Shown: positions 24,922-37,739 of the stretch, piece by piece
Position numbering within the stretch: the stretch's first letter is position 1
Layout: each line of letters opens with the position of its first letter
DNA from: Erythrophleum ivorense
Taxonomy: Eukaryota > Streptophyta > Magnoliopsida > Fabales > Fabaceae
Length of the DNA: 64,000 nucleotides
Direction: 5' to 3'
Assembly (NCBI GenBank): GCA_026724425.1
Contig: JAIUCV010000003.1
Span: 58,917,088 to 58,981,087, forward strand
Program-made: the position numbers and the translations under genes
Notes under the pieces: generated by a model
What the model saw: only the letters and a program-made list of their open reading frames with translations
Told to the model about the DNA's origin: nothing
Databases searched by the model: none

Positions 24922-25105
24922 AGTTTTTTGAGCTAAATTCGTTCAGGATAAAAAAAATGCGTCAAATCCGTGTCAGAGAAAAATATTACACGCAAATGTT
25001 ATAAATTTTTTGAAAGTTAGATTCATGAGATCTAATTTACAATTAATAATTTTTTTATAAAAAAAAGGTTTGAAGTCAGAACCAATGGTTTCGACTTCAC
25101 GCTTT
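24922..25105 (+). repeat. Left TIR of MULE B
   Basis: Starts AGTTTTTTGAGCTAAATTCG (terminal GG changed to AG) and runs into the motif ggtttgaagtcagaacca. Inverted partner at about 33028-33205. Confidence 0.88.
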
Positions 25106-25816
25106 TAAAAATATATATATACCACATGAAAGCCCGCAATGCCTAAGCTTGCATACAAACAGGTTCCCCTCCCCCTTCGTCCTCTCCAGCCCACCTCCCC
25201 CCAACCCCCCCTCCCTTATCCAATTCATTCTCTCTCCCCCCCTTCCTCCTCTCCTTCATCTCCTTCTCCTATCCCACTCAATCAGAAGCTCCTCTCTCTT
25301 TTCTCCCTCTCCCATCCTACACAATTAGAAACTTTCCTTCTCCTATATTAACAAATTTGTTCATCCTTCCATCTTTCTCTTTCAAATAATAAAAGTTGTA
25401 AGCCAATTTTATTCTTTTATTTTTTTCATTATTGAGCTTATTTCTCTCTTTTTTTTATTAAGCGTTCATCTACAAAAATATATTTTGAAGTGATTATATA
25501 TATAAGTTAGTGAAAATAATTTTATAAACTTATAATTTTATTAAATTTTTATATTTATATTTAAAATTTTTTAATGAAATTGCAACTAATTTATTTATTT
25601 TTTATATTATCATATTTATTTATTTTCTTTATGTGAATAATTAATTTATCATATATTAAATGATTAATATATATAATAAAATATAATGTTATTAGTAATT
25701 AATTATAAATAATGAGTTTGAAACAAATATTTTTAATTATAATAAGTAATTTTATAATGATACATGGTAAAAAAAATTTTTAATTTATTATATTATTGTG
25801 CAGGATTAACCAAAAA

Positions 25817-28108
25817 ATAGCATACTCGTCATAAGTTATTCAACCAAAATCAAAAGATGATTCACTTTTGTATTTTCAAATAAGGCACGTTTCACAAGCT
25901 ATTTAGGAAGAAAATGATAGATTGTTTCGTCCACGACTAGTCATGCATAGTAATTGGATGCCTGCACCTCCACCAGCTATTATTAACTATTTACGACAAG
26001 TCAATTTTTATGGGATAGCTCAATTAGGGTAATTTGAGTATAATCCTGCGCTTGTGTCGGCACTGATAAAAAGATGACATTTTGAAACTCATATTTTTCA
26101 TATCACTCAAAAAAAGTGCACGATAACTCTAGAGGATGTTGCTATCCAATTACGGTTACTTTGTATTGAAAATCTCGTTATTGCTCGAACAGATTATCTA
26201 TGGAAGAATATATGTGAGTGATTGTTTGGGATTAGATCACCTGATGATCAAATGTATAAATAAAGGTTGGCCGTTACTTGGTGGGTAAAAAACTTTAATC
26301 AGTTACTCAATAATGCAGAAGAGGACACAATGCGATAATTTACAGGTACATATATATTGAAACTAATCAAGAGTCTTTTGATGCCAGACAGATCGAGTCA
26401 TTAAGTGTACTTAATGTATTTACCACTATTATGAGATTTTGAGAAAATCGACCAATATAGTTAGAAATCTGCATTATTAGTTCACTTGTATAAAGAGCTT
26501 TGTAATACAACTAACCCTACTGAATAAGGTATAGGTAGATGTATGGCCATCCTCCATCTTTGAGCATGGGATAAATTCAGACCACCACAACCAGATCCTA
26601 AACTAAAAATTTATCTAGCACTTCCACTATTGGGTTTCAAGTAAAATAGTTAAGAAATTTAAAAAATATTTATATGTCTAAACACTTATTCTAATATACT
26701 TTTGGTAACTTATTTTACTACAAATGTGTTAAGATCACAGATGGAAGAATGTCAATAAACCTCCCCATCTACAAGACATAACCTTACGACAATATCGAAT
26801 TTTATTAGATGTGATGTAAGACAATGAAGTATGATTGATTTACATGGCTGGAACTATCTTAAATTATCTTTTTACGAATATGCTTATTTTTCTAACACTT
26901 TAATATGTTGTAAATAGATCAAGTGGCAACCATATAGAGCAAATGGAGTTCATGATCTCATTTCACAATATTGCCTCGAAGATTGAGACATTTCACTAGC
27001 ATCGGTGTCGCTTATCTACTTTCATATCATTGAGTGGCATCACCTAAATCAGGTGTTACACCAGTTTAGTCAGCAACAGCCAATCCCGATACTTCCAGTC
27101 AATTTATGAACTTTACGTACATTACAGTTGCGTGAAAAAACCTCAACGAATTGGCCAGAAGAACACTTGACATTTGTTGAATTTTAGAATTCATGGCAAA
27201 ATCACATTGCTGAGGCGCCCTTCATTACTGCACCTATGGATCACACGACAGGTTATATGAGATGGTATTGGGCACAAACACGACGATGGATCCATTCTGC
27301 GAGCGGTGCGACTAATTTTGCGATAAAGTAAAACTATTGGTAACTATTGTTATTGGTCATTTTGTTGCCTATTTTATAATATCTTATCATTAATAACGTA
27401 ACTATTTTTTACCAGGCCGATATAGCTAAAGATCTTTATAGGCTAAGCATCTATGATCCGCCATCGATGGAGTGTTGCGAGTTTCAAGAAAAGGTGAGTG
27501 AAGACTAAAAAAATATTTTTCTCGCTCTTGAGAAACATTTCATGATGGCTTCCCACTCCTCTCCACTAGCACCTAATTTGTCACAACCACAGATTCCAGA
27601 CAATAGGCTAGGCAAGAGACATGACGATTATATATCAATCAGGATGCCTATCGTTACAGAGCATAAGCCACCTCACGTGGGTCCAAATACAACCACAAGG
27701 ATTACACCAGAAGGCAGTGCAACACTACAACAAGAAATTGACACTGCTGATCAAACTTTTTCTACGCTGGTTAACCCTGAAAGCATTGGTTCGTCCTATT
27801 ATGTTCCGTCATCACCATTGTCCCAGCGCAGTTTGAGTTATTCATATCCCTATTTGATGATCCAACTGTGTTTAGTGTTGTGTATGACGATCATTTTTTT
27901 GAAGCAAGGAGCTCATCGCATCAAGAGTTTGAAACTTCACAACAACCAATTCAACCAGTTTTTTTTTCTTACATTAGATTTAAATACTCTTCCAACTAAT
28001 GTTGATAACAATCAACCAGCAAAAAAACATGAAGACCCAGTGGACCAAGGACGACCACAACGTGACAGGCAACGAGCACGTTGTGGCACTGGTAGCCATT
28101 ATTTTTAA
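25817..28108 (+). pseudogene. Plant-mobile-domain (PMD / MAIN-like) gene, broken copy in MULE B
   Basis: This mirrors the PMD gene of MULE A. The start codon position holds ATA (25817-25819) instead of ATG. The PMD core is recognisable: NYLRQVNFYGIAQLG, FEYNPALVSALI, HFETHIFHI and CTITLEDVAIQL (about 25980-26150). Stops occur at least near 25835, 25905, 26030, 26075 and 26220. The last part is open from 27542 to 28108 and ends RARCGTGSHYF. Intron-like AT-rich gaps lie near 26640-26740 and 26850-26920. This is a decayed captured gene, convergent to mudrA. Confidence 0.8.
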
Positions 28109-29367
28109 TATATGTATAGTTGATAAAAAAGAGCATCGATGCGCTGTATCGAAATTTTTTTACTTATATATATAAGTTTCAACTAATTGTAATAAACTCT
28201 AAACATTTAACGTATATTTTAACTTGTAAATACTTAAATGTAATGAATTCAAACATTAAACGTATATTTTTATTGTTTTTTTATTTAATAATATAACAAA
28301 TATATGATTCAATTAGAAATCATATATTTGACTTACAAAAATTACTTATTTAATTAACATTATTTAATAAAAATTTATTATTTCATTTGTTAAGTATGAG
28401 TGATTAAATATCAACAAGTATATATATTTAAAAAATTAAAATACATATATTCATAGGTTAGTTTTTTTAAATTTAGTTTTTACTATCAAACTTTTATTAG
28501 TGTTAAATTTTATTAATGTATTCAACTAGTAGAATGAGTCAAAATAAATAATAAAGTGAAATTAATTCACATACATGAATTTAGATATAACCTATATGAA
28601 AGATTTGGATAAGTTAATTCGAATTATACATATTTAAAATAACAAAATGGTATAAAATTGATTGCTACATCAACAAATTTAACAAAACAAAAACAAAAAT
28701 TTAAAGATAGGGATTAAATCAATTTTTTAAACTATATAAATATGATTACAAATTTTTAAATTATAAAAAGTAAATTAAAAATTAAGTAAAACTATAAAGA
28801 CAAGAATTAATCATATTTTTTTGTTATAATTTTCAAAATAAAAAAATAGATCATCTACTCTTTAAAGAGAATATTTGCATAATCAGATTTTAATTTTTTT
28901 TAATCTTTATATATTGTTATTGTTATTATTATTATTATATAAAAAAATAAAATATAAATTATCACATACTAAATGATTAATTTTAACTGAGTATATAAAT
29001 TATCACATATTATTTAAAATTTTAAATTGAACATAGTTAAATCTATATTAACTAAGTTATTTCACTTATTTTATTAAAAAATTTATGTTCATTTAAAAAA
29101 AATGTTATTTGGACAAAGACACGATTAATTATTATTGATAAAAGAAGTTAAAAACTCCTTCAACAGTGAAGTTACTTCAGTTATAGTTTATATGTTCAGA
29201 AAAACAAATCAAGCTCTTAATTGTAACAATTTTTTTATTAGCATACATGTCATAAATGTTTTGTAATATTTTTTTAATAATAAATACGATTTGTCTCAAA
29301 AAATAAGATAGATAGACTAAACATAATAAAAAAATATATCTATGTCATGCTTCAAAATAGAGTTGGC
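28109..29367. other. Non-coding spacer between the two genes of MULE B
   Basis: AT-rich mirror image of 19581-20832, with matching phrases such as the one around 28195-28270 (aaacatttaacgtatatttt). No gene seen. Confidence 0.7.
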
Positions 29368-31961
29368 TATTTGTTAGGACAGGTAGAACGATTATATCCA
29401 ACTTACCAACATAACCCACACTTGTTAGGTGGTCCCGGTTACGACTAATTCATCTCATTTCAAATGCGAGATGAACAAGGTCGGCCTTTCTTTCAAATTA
29501 TTGACGAATCAGGAATCAACTTTGGACTCTTTATGGTAGGCCAATGCACCTCATCTCCAATAAGTCAAAATTCATGACTGTATATATAACGCATTGCTTC
29601 CAATCAAAACACTGAATCTACAAATTATTGTGCATCAAACCCAACATGGGCACAAGTTGCAATGACATGTTGGCAAGGGAAGTGCTCGATTTGAAACTCG
29701 ACACAGTTGCACTTACGCTCAAGTAGGTTGACCTTGCAACATGGACCAAATTGTCGATTTCGCATGTCATATGACTCCTGAACCTCAAATGTTGCGGCTC
29801 TCCTATCAAACTGGCACACAATACAAGCAAGGGTGACTTGTGCAACTGCAGTCATTTTTTGCTTAATCCTGGGACAAAATATTTGTCCAGCTACTATCTG
29901 GGTATGTATCTACTAAACCCATTCGAAGAAGTATCTATTTACTCGATATAGGATTGTCTTTGCAAGGCTCGTAATTGACAAACTTTTAACACCTTTAAAG
30001 ATACTATTCATTGCTTCAGCTAAGTTTGTTGTCATATGACCATATCGATGACCTTCAATATTGTATACTCTTGACCATTGTTCTTTTGGAATATCAACTA
30101 TCCAACTAGCCGCTCTACTGTGTAAACTTACTATCTCACCCAATTTCCTATCAACTATGTGCGCTGATATTCATATTCAATGTTGATGAACTTCTCTTTC
30201 AACTAATTGGTTCCGTGTGCTTTACGAAGGTTGCAAACTATATGTCGAAGGCAAAATACATGGTGCCCGTATAGTGGTTGCCATCCAACTCGAGAATCAG
30301 AAACAGCAGTTAAATTTGAAAGACATTTATCTGACAACAAACATATCCCCTTTCTGTCCTTTACTACGCATCTCCAAAGATTGAAAAGAAACCATGACCA
30401 AGCTCACTGTGTCTCTCCCTCAATTATGACAAATGCAATGGGTACAACTTTCTTGTCACCATCTTGTGATATAATCATAAGTAGGGTGCTTTTGTACTTC
30501 CTATATAAGAATGTTCCATCAACTTACACGATCGGTTTGAGGTTAGCAAATACATCAATACATAGCTTGAATGCCCAAAAAATATGGTGAAACATTTATT
30601 TAAGTTGCTCATCGAAATTACTTTGTGAGCATTGCTTATTGCAAAAATATACTATTGAACCAGATATGAAATGTTGAATAGCAGCAAACCACCTTGGGAA
30701 TAAAGTATACGAGCTTTCCCAATTCTCAAAAACAATAGTAAAAGCACAATGTTTTTCTTTTCAGGCTTTCTTATAAGACACCTTGTAACCAAACATGCTC
30801 TGCATCCTTTCCATGATTCAAAAAACTTTAACCTTAGGTTCGTCAGTGACCATTGCCATGATACAAGATGAGATAACATCTGAATTTGACTTTGGATGAT
30901 CTTGAGATAACGACATAGAAAGAGATATATGCGGGCCTTCATATTTAGTAATCTTCCAATGTATCCTATTTATCTTTTTACAAACTCTTACCCTCCATCT
31001 GTAACTATTCTCATAGTTAATGCATCGATATTCTTCATTTTTTTTACATGAATAATACACATGGAAGGTATGATATGCTCGGATAGAGTATAATTTCACT
31101 GCATGTCGTAATGCTTTTACATCTACATACTGCATACCAATATTCAACTTTAGGCTGTCACTCAATCCTGTAAGTTCCCTTCTACCTGGGAACTCAGGAC
31201 CCGTTGCTGCTTTTATATTAATCCGTGAAAAAAAGACAACTACTAACTCATTATACCTGTTGTTGATACTCCCTTCTGCTGTCGAATTATCACTACCAAC
31301 ATTACTCTCCTCATTTGACTCACTGTCATTATCATTAGCATCACTATCATTAAAATCAACATTCATAACAATATCATATTCCTCCTCGTCTTCAAAGTCA
31401 TCCAATATGTCTTCTGTCATCATCAATAGAGACTGAGGTTCAGTATCGTTAACTATTTGACGAGATGAACTTGGTTGGGACATGTAGTCAACAGGAGGGA
31501 TGTCTCCAATGTAAGAACTAATTGGGAAAACCTATTCAATTGCCTCGTGAATATTACTTGCACATATGAGTGTTTGAGTAACTTGTTCATCCACAGGTTA
31601 TGGTTCAAGGTTCAGATCTACTTCATTAATTGATATACAAGCATATAATTCGACACTAGTCAATTGGGATGGATATCGTGCGTTGATTTATCACATCTCC
31701 TGAACATTACTATCGTCTTACAAACTACACAGCCAGTATTGCGTTAGATTTAAAGAGGCCAAATACCTATATATAAGATCGGACACATATTGGTTCGATG
31801 CAAGTCGCAGTTTTTGTCCAACTACCTGCTTCAGTCTCTCTAGAGTGATATATGGATTAACTCTCATTACTTTCACTCTAGGATAAATAAATGTTACATC
31901 TTTTGGGTTATCAAATATGTCTGTTTGCATATATGCAAACTATCACATTCACATTATTCAT
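29368..31961 (-). pseudogene. mudrA-like Mutator transposase, broken copy in MULE B
   Basis: On the minus strand, ATG 31959-31961 opens the same protein as in MULE A, but a small deletion near 31915 causes early stops. Downstream blocks are well kept: DLIYRYLASLNLTQYWLCSL, an acidic linker and N-terminal domain in one long frame (31483-30818), the DDE region around 30400-30600, then IVDIPKEQWSRVYNIEGH, TTNLAEAMN (about 30060-30090) and the SWIM finger CNCVEFQIEHFPCQHVIATC (about 29660-29715), which keeps both cysteines of C-x-C, unlike MULE A. It ends at CTA 29368-29370 after a knuckle in which histidine is tyrosine. Non-functional as it stands. Confidence 0.88.
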
Positions 31962-32649
31962 TATTTTTTCTGCAATTCATTTTGTCAGTAAGATCTTTTA
32001 GTCATACTAAATAACTGACTAAATAATAATATTTTTAATAATTTATATATTATTTGTTACTTATAATTAATTTAATTTATAAAAAATTTGTTCCAAAATT
32101 CTTTCTCTTCTTCAAATAACATATGCATGCACTCATTTTGCTTAGTTCAACAATAAAATTTTTTACATCCAAATAAGTATAGTTACAACTTTTTTTGACA
32201 GATAAAAATTTCTTTTCTTACTTCCTTACTTGTATTAAATTGCTATTTTCTTATTTTTATTAAATACTTTTCACAAGTTAAATTCACATTATTTTTTATT
32301 TAATAAATTTTTTCAGTCATTATTTTCACATTCTTTTATTATTACTTCTCTTCATTAAAAAATATATGTTTCAAGTCAAATTTACTTGCTTCTTAACAAT
32401 ATAATTAATTATACATATTATTTATTTATCTTCTTAAATAACCTCATAAAACATATTACCCACACTAACTCTTAAAAGATTTAACTTTGACAATAAAAAC
32501 AAATAAACCAAAATATTTATAATTATTATTACGAAACTTAAATACAATCACACTTACCTCCCTATCTGCACGACCAGATGATACCAACTTTGTAAAACTC
32601 CTTCTAAGAGATGAAATGAAACATGAAGAGTTTCCAAATGTAAAAATTT

Positions 32650-32935
32650 CAAACCAATTTATATAAGACTCTCAACTTTCAAAAAAAAATTTAAAAAATA
32701 AAGAGTTTGCTCACTGGAATTGAATCGGTTGTGGGTGGTGAGTAGTTTAATGTAAGGGAAGGTGAGTTTCTGATGAATTGCGTGGGATGGGAGAATGAGA
32801 GGGAGAGAAGAGGGAGGAGGAGAAATAAATTAGACGCGAGGAAGTTGGCTCACAGGATTTTAATCCCGTGAGCCGCCTGCATGGATGCAGGTGAATATAG
32901 TACACTGAAGTCAGACCCAATGAGTCCGACTTCAA
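32650..32935 (+). repeat. Subterminal arm of MULE B with palindromes
   Basis: Corresponds to the inner arm of the MULE A foldback. It has the actctcaactttc phrase, the purine-rich block, a 28-bp palindrome at 32847-32874 with one mismatched pair, and the aagtcagaccc / gagtccgactt palindrome near 32907-32935. No second arm is present, so no foldback forms here. Confidence 0.78.
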
Positions 32936-33027
32936 TATATTATTTTAAAAAAAAAACCTGCCATCAAGTCCAATTTCATGACGGTCTATATATATATATA
33001 TATATTCTGCTTGAAGTCGGAACCATT

Positions 33028-33205
33028 GATTCCGGCTTGAATGGTTCCAACTTCAAGCCTTTTTTTTTTAAAAAAAATTATTAATTGTAAATCAGACCCC
33101 ATGAATCCGACTTCTAGAAAATCTATAGCATCTGCGTGTAATATTTTTCTTTGACACGGATTTGGCACATTTTTTTTCACCCCGAACAGATTAGCTCAAA
33201 AAACC
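33028..33205 (-). repeat. Right TIR of MULE B
   Basis: Ends ...TTAGCTCAAAAAACC at 33205, the exact complement of GGTTTTTTGAGCTAA. The target duplication TAATCATTCC follows at 33206-33215. Confidence 0.9.
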
Positions 33206-33215
33206 TAATCATTCC

Positions 33216-35413
33216 TCTGTCTAGTGTATGGTTTAAAGAGGATGAAGGATGCAAATAACAAACAACTCCCTGAAAACAGAAAACAACTTGAGTAAATATG
33301 CATTTAATAAAAGCATAATATTACTCAAAATAATCCATGTGTGCTACTCAAAATTCAACTGACATAGGCAACCAGAATTTATCAACCAAAAAAATTCAAG
33401 AAAGGGCAGAATGCAGAATTTTGAATACGTAAATCTTGTACATCACTAAATTTAAAGCTTCTGTAAGCTAAAAGACAAAAATCACAAAAGAAGCATCAAC
33501 AGAGTAATGCAATAGTTTATCACATACAGAAAAAGGATGAGAAATAATAATGCACTTGAATAATCAGGTGATGCAATTAAGATTGCTGGTTTCATACCTT
33601 AGGTAGAAATGATAATTTAGACACTTTGCTTATCTTCCATTACCAACTTCAGCTAATTTCAAACTTAGGGTCATTGCACATAGAAAATATGAGATGGTAC
33701 GTACAAAGCATAGAAGTAACATAAAACGGCTTTACAGATCCTATTTCACAATGGGATCAAACAGAATTAGTTAAGTCTCATAAAAAGATTATCGAAGTTA
33801 TACTACCCAATGCTCAAAACTATATATAGTTAATTTAATCACTAATCCCTCATGACTGAATTATAACTTTTATTTTGCATTATTTTACTTTATTTTTCAA
33901 CCAACCCAAAGACCAATATATTGAAAGCAAAAGGAACAATTCATATATCATGTCCAAGATATTGTCAATGATAGTAAATGTCTAGTACTTGCAAAATGAT
34001 GCCTCTACAAGCTTTTTTTTTTGGTGGGGGGGGGGGCGCAAGAATCAAAAGATTTTGATGCAGCATTATCAAGCAATGATATGCCTCTACAAGTTTTTTT
34101 GTTTTGGGCCAAGAGTCAGCTACACTAATACTAGGAAAATTCCACATAAATTGGACTGTATGCATATACGTTTTCTGTAATATGATATAATTTACTCATC
34201 AGAGAATGAAAAATTACATGTCAAGAGTCAAAAGATTTTGATGTATCAAGCAATGATATGATAACATTATATGCCTCTACAAGTTTTTTTTTTTTTTGGG
34301 GGCCAAGAAAATAGAAATTCATTCAATCAAAACCAAACTCAAACACAGACTAGAAAAACACAGAACCAAGACACAGACCAGCGAAAAAGGACCACACAAA
34401 AGGAACACTGAAATAGCCAAAAGACCAGCAGACAAAAACCAACAACATAAAGCAAAAGCTTACAGTAGACCAAATTCAACCAATGCCATCTCTATCCTGC
34501 ATAGAACAGCCAGCCCCCAAAGTATCCTAGACAAGAATGCTATGAAGAGAAAAATTGGACGAAAATAAGATTTAAACATATGATAAAGTATTGATTCACA
34601 CATTATGTGATCATTTCATACATTAAGAATCTTGCTTCTTACTGTTAGTATGACTTTTTAATAGATATAGTGGTTTGCATGTCCCAATGAAGTATCACCC
34701 AACTACAATTTGAAACAAACTAATGAGATTAGAGATAGCAATATCAATAAATATAGTGGTCTATATATCAAATTACAGAGAACAAGGTGCATTTCTTTTT
34801 TTTTTAAATGCTATTTCTTATTTTCTTTAATTTTCATTGATACTGTATATAGTGAATGCTTTTGCAATATGCAAACACCTCTTTCTCAAGAGTGACTAGT
34901 GAGTAATTTAATCACTACTATATTATATGATGCTGACAGATGCAATAGCAATAAGTTTCCCAATGAAATAGCATTAATATAGACATCTTGCAACCTTAAG
35001 AATAAGAAGGCCAAAAGAATATGACATTTGACATAATAGAAGGACAACACAGAATTAGCAAGGATTGACATATGTTTTTAGCTTTTTATTGTAGTCAAAT
35101 TTAAGCATTAACAAACCGGGGCATCATGAGAACCTCAGTAACTATGAATTAGCAAAATAACAGCAATAATTTATCAGCAGAAACCAAGACCAGTGAGCAC
35201 ATTCACCCCAAACCCACAGGCTAAAATAAACAAAGCAATGGACAAAGGGTTCCAAAAAACCTCGGATTGATGAAGCATATAAGTCCCACTTAGCACTTAG
35301 TTTTTCTAACTAAACAAACAATTTCTCATGAACTAAGAATGTAAATGCAAGTAAACTATATTAATTGCCAAAAGGCACTTAACTACCTTAATTTCCAAGA
35401 AGCACTTACCTAC
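33216..35413. other. Intergenic or 3' flank; possible 5'-truncated LINE end near 34280-34560
   Basis: No supported gene. Three copies of the phrase atgcctctacaag before T-runs occur near 33998, 34081 and 34271. The T-run at about 34282 followed by ggccaagaaaatagaaattc looks like the poly(A) end of a minus-strand LINE, but I cannot find a target duplication. The open frame at 34296-34568 is lysine/asparagine-rich and probably chance. Confidence 0.35.
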
Positions 35414-36706
35414 CTAAGTGGATCTGAGAACTTCTCCAAAAGCCCCATCAAGTAGCTTCTCCATGTTCTTTTTGGGAATTTCCTTGAACAGCCACGCCAA
35501 AAAAAAAGAAAGTGTTATGGTGTCGCTTCAAAGTTATTTAAGTTACTAAGTTAAAACTCAACCAAGCAATAAGTCCGAATTATTGCCAGTTAATCACCTT
35601 GCTAACTCTTAGTACTGTTGTAAATTTTATGGTTTCATAGGCCTTCAAAGACTTGAACCAACTCTCTCTCCATTTTTCCTTGAGGTTCTATTTGACTGAT
35701 TTCTCTGAGTTGGATCTCAGGGGCATAAATACCAACAACATCTTTTATTAGATGCATCATTATAATTTTTAGAGGTCAATCTCTTTATTTTATATACTGA
35801 ATGAATACTAAAAAATGTTGAAACAAGGTCATAATAAGTTTCTTCAGACAAGCCATACACAATACGCTGAAATTAACATCTTTTCTCAAGTGTATCTAAC
35901 ATTTATAATTGTAACTACTTATTAGTTAAAAATGACAATAGAAATTAATCATCAAGATGCATTTTTATTCATTTGAAATCCTAAAAATAAGAATTAGATT
36001 AGCAAAATAATTAAAATTTTAAAACCTTGATAGTTTAGTAAAGGAATTTTGATGCCAAGAGGCACTTGTCAGGGGAAATACCTATTTAAAACCTCAGTCA
36101 TAGAGTTTTCCCAGCCAACTTTAGTATCAATTCCAAGCAGACATTCCTAATCAGCCAAAAAAAAAATTATTCAAAACACAGTGATTAGCATCATAAAAAC
36201 AATTAAACTAATGCAAATCTAGAACATTAATAAGAAGAAAACTTGATATTTTTAAACAGAAATACTATTAAAATGAGCCACCTCGAAAGAGTTTTGGTCA
36301 TTTAAAACCATTCACATGGCATAATGGTCCAATTTGTTATACCCAATGCATTCAAATGAGGACAGTCCCCATTCATCTGAATCTGAGAGACAAAATAATT
36401 AGTAGCCCCTAAATTAGCTTTCTAATGTAAACAGTACTGAAGCATATAGCACCAGTTAATGGCCTCAGTGGTGTTAGTATATAGTACTAAATTATTTTGG
36501 ATACATGGAATTTTAGACAATGGGTCTACCTATTTCATTAATTTACCTATAAATATATAGCTCAAAGACTCTTAATGTATGACACAGCTTCATTTACACT
36601 AAATACTCTATAATCTCTTATTAATTTAAATATCGCAGTGTTTACAAGAGTTTAGCTCCGACCATTGTGAATAGCTTAGGAAAGCCTTGAGAGCTAGATG
36701 GACCTC
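35414..36706 (-). pseudogene. Five-exon gene of unknown function with two in-frame stops
   Basis: Minus-strand exons with GT/AG borders and matching phases: 36646-36706, 36282-36382, 36082-36146, 35598-35715 and 35414-35482, ending in TAG. Joined, they make 138 codons without frameshift. The translation is protein-like: VHLALKAFLSYSQWSELN, then DEWGLSSFECIGYNKLDHYA, then ECLLGIDTKVGWENSMTEVL, then KEKWRESWFKSLKAYETIKF, and finally EIPKKNMEKLLDGAFGEVL. A TGA interrupts exon 2 and a TAG exon 4; both are one transition from common sense codons. No start codon was found, so a 5' coding exon is missing or unrecognised. I do not recognise the family. It is either a recent pseudogene or a misread intron pair. 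Confidence 0.5.
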
Positions 36707-37739
36707 CTCCAATCAAGATACAATTAATTCATCAAGTCTCATTATATATGGAGATTGTCTATAAGGATTTGTAAATCGTAAAAAAAGGAAGAGTTAGAAT
36801 GTTTAAGAATTAAAAACTTATGTCTTACTTAATAAGAAAACTAAAAGGGGGTCAAACTGAGAGTTAGTATATAAGTTAGCAAAGTTAAATGCTTGAACAT
36901 GATTTATCTCTATGAACTTGTATGCCTGTGTCCTTGAGAGTTGGGACCATAGCTAACTATGAGAGTAAAGGCGTAGTATGACTTCAATGTAAAGATAACA
37001 AAGCACGTTCTTTTACCAATGTTATTATTCCAATTCAAAAAGAGGTATGAAACCAATTTTAATTAAGTTTCCATCTACATATTCATTTTCTTTATTTTCA
37101 CTTCTCAAACAAATATTCATATGCGAAGTTTTATATAATTATCCTCTCATTCCTTTGATTGTATACTCTACTTTTTTTTTCTCTCTTCACTTCATGCTTT
37201 TAATAAATTTAAACCATTTACATAAAGACTTGCTAAGACACCCAGGCATAGATAGCCATTTACATAAGGACTAATCACAAAAGAGTTTTCCTTTATAAGG
37301 CATCATCAACATCCTATGGTTCAAATTCACCTAAAAATGATAGCAAATCGAAACTTTTGGGCATTACCCATTAGCCTTTAGTAGACATACCAAAGGCAAA
37401 ACAATGTCAAGCCACAGTCGCAGGCAGCATCAACTGGTTGAGCAAAATAAGCAACCAAGAAAAGCATACAATGGCAATGATTGATTGATAAAATAAAGAA
37501 ATATACACCCTATTCGAAAAAAAAAAAAGCAGTAATCTTAGGAAAGCAAAAACTCAAACAATATCAGAATATTCCACCCCCTCTCTCCTTCACACTAACT
37601 CAGTCGCACACCAGCCTAGAACTAACCAAGGAAAGCAAATTGTTCATTCTTACATATCACAATGAATGCTATATCAGACCTTCACAAAACAAAATCAGAA
37701 AGCCAGCAAATTACCTAAGGAAGGGTCAAGAAATTTTAC

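Larger units (their letters stand above)
24922..33205 (-). mobile_element. MULE B: inverted relative of MULE A (8284 bp)
   Basis: The terminal inverted repeats (24922-25105 and about 33028-33205) belong to the same family as those of MULE A. A perfect 10-bp target duplication, TAATCATTCC, flanks it. Gene order is the mirror image of A: PMD pseudogene on the plus strand (25817-28108), spacer, mudrA pseudogene on the minus strand (29368-31961). Identity to A in the transposase is roughly 85-90% in the stretches I compared. Its own duplication shows that it arrived by transposition, not by inverted duplication of A. It lacks the tandem duplication and hAT-like insert of A. Non-autonomous. Confidence 0.92.

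Noticed and set aside
15247..33215. Palindrome as an assembly artefact or simple inverted duplication
   Set aside because: The arms differ by 10% or more and by several indels, and each element has its own target duplication.
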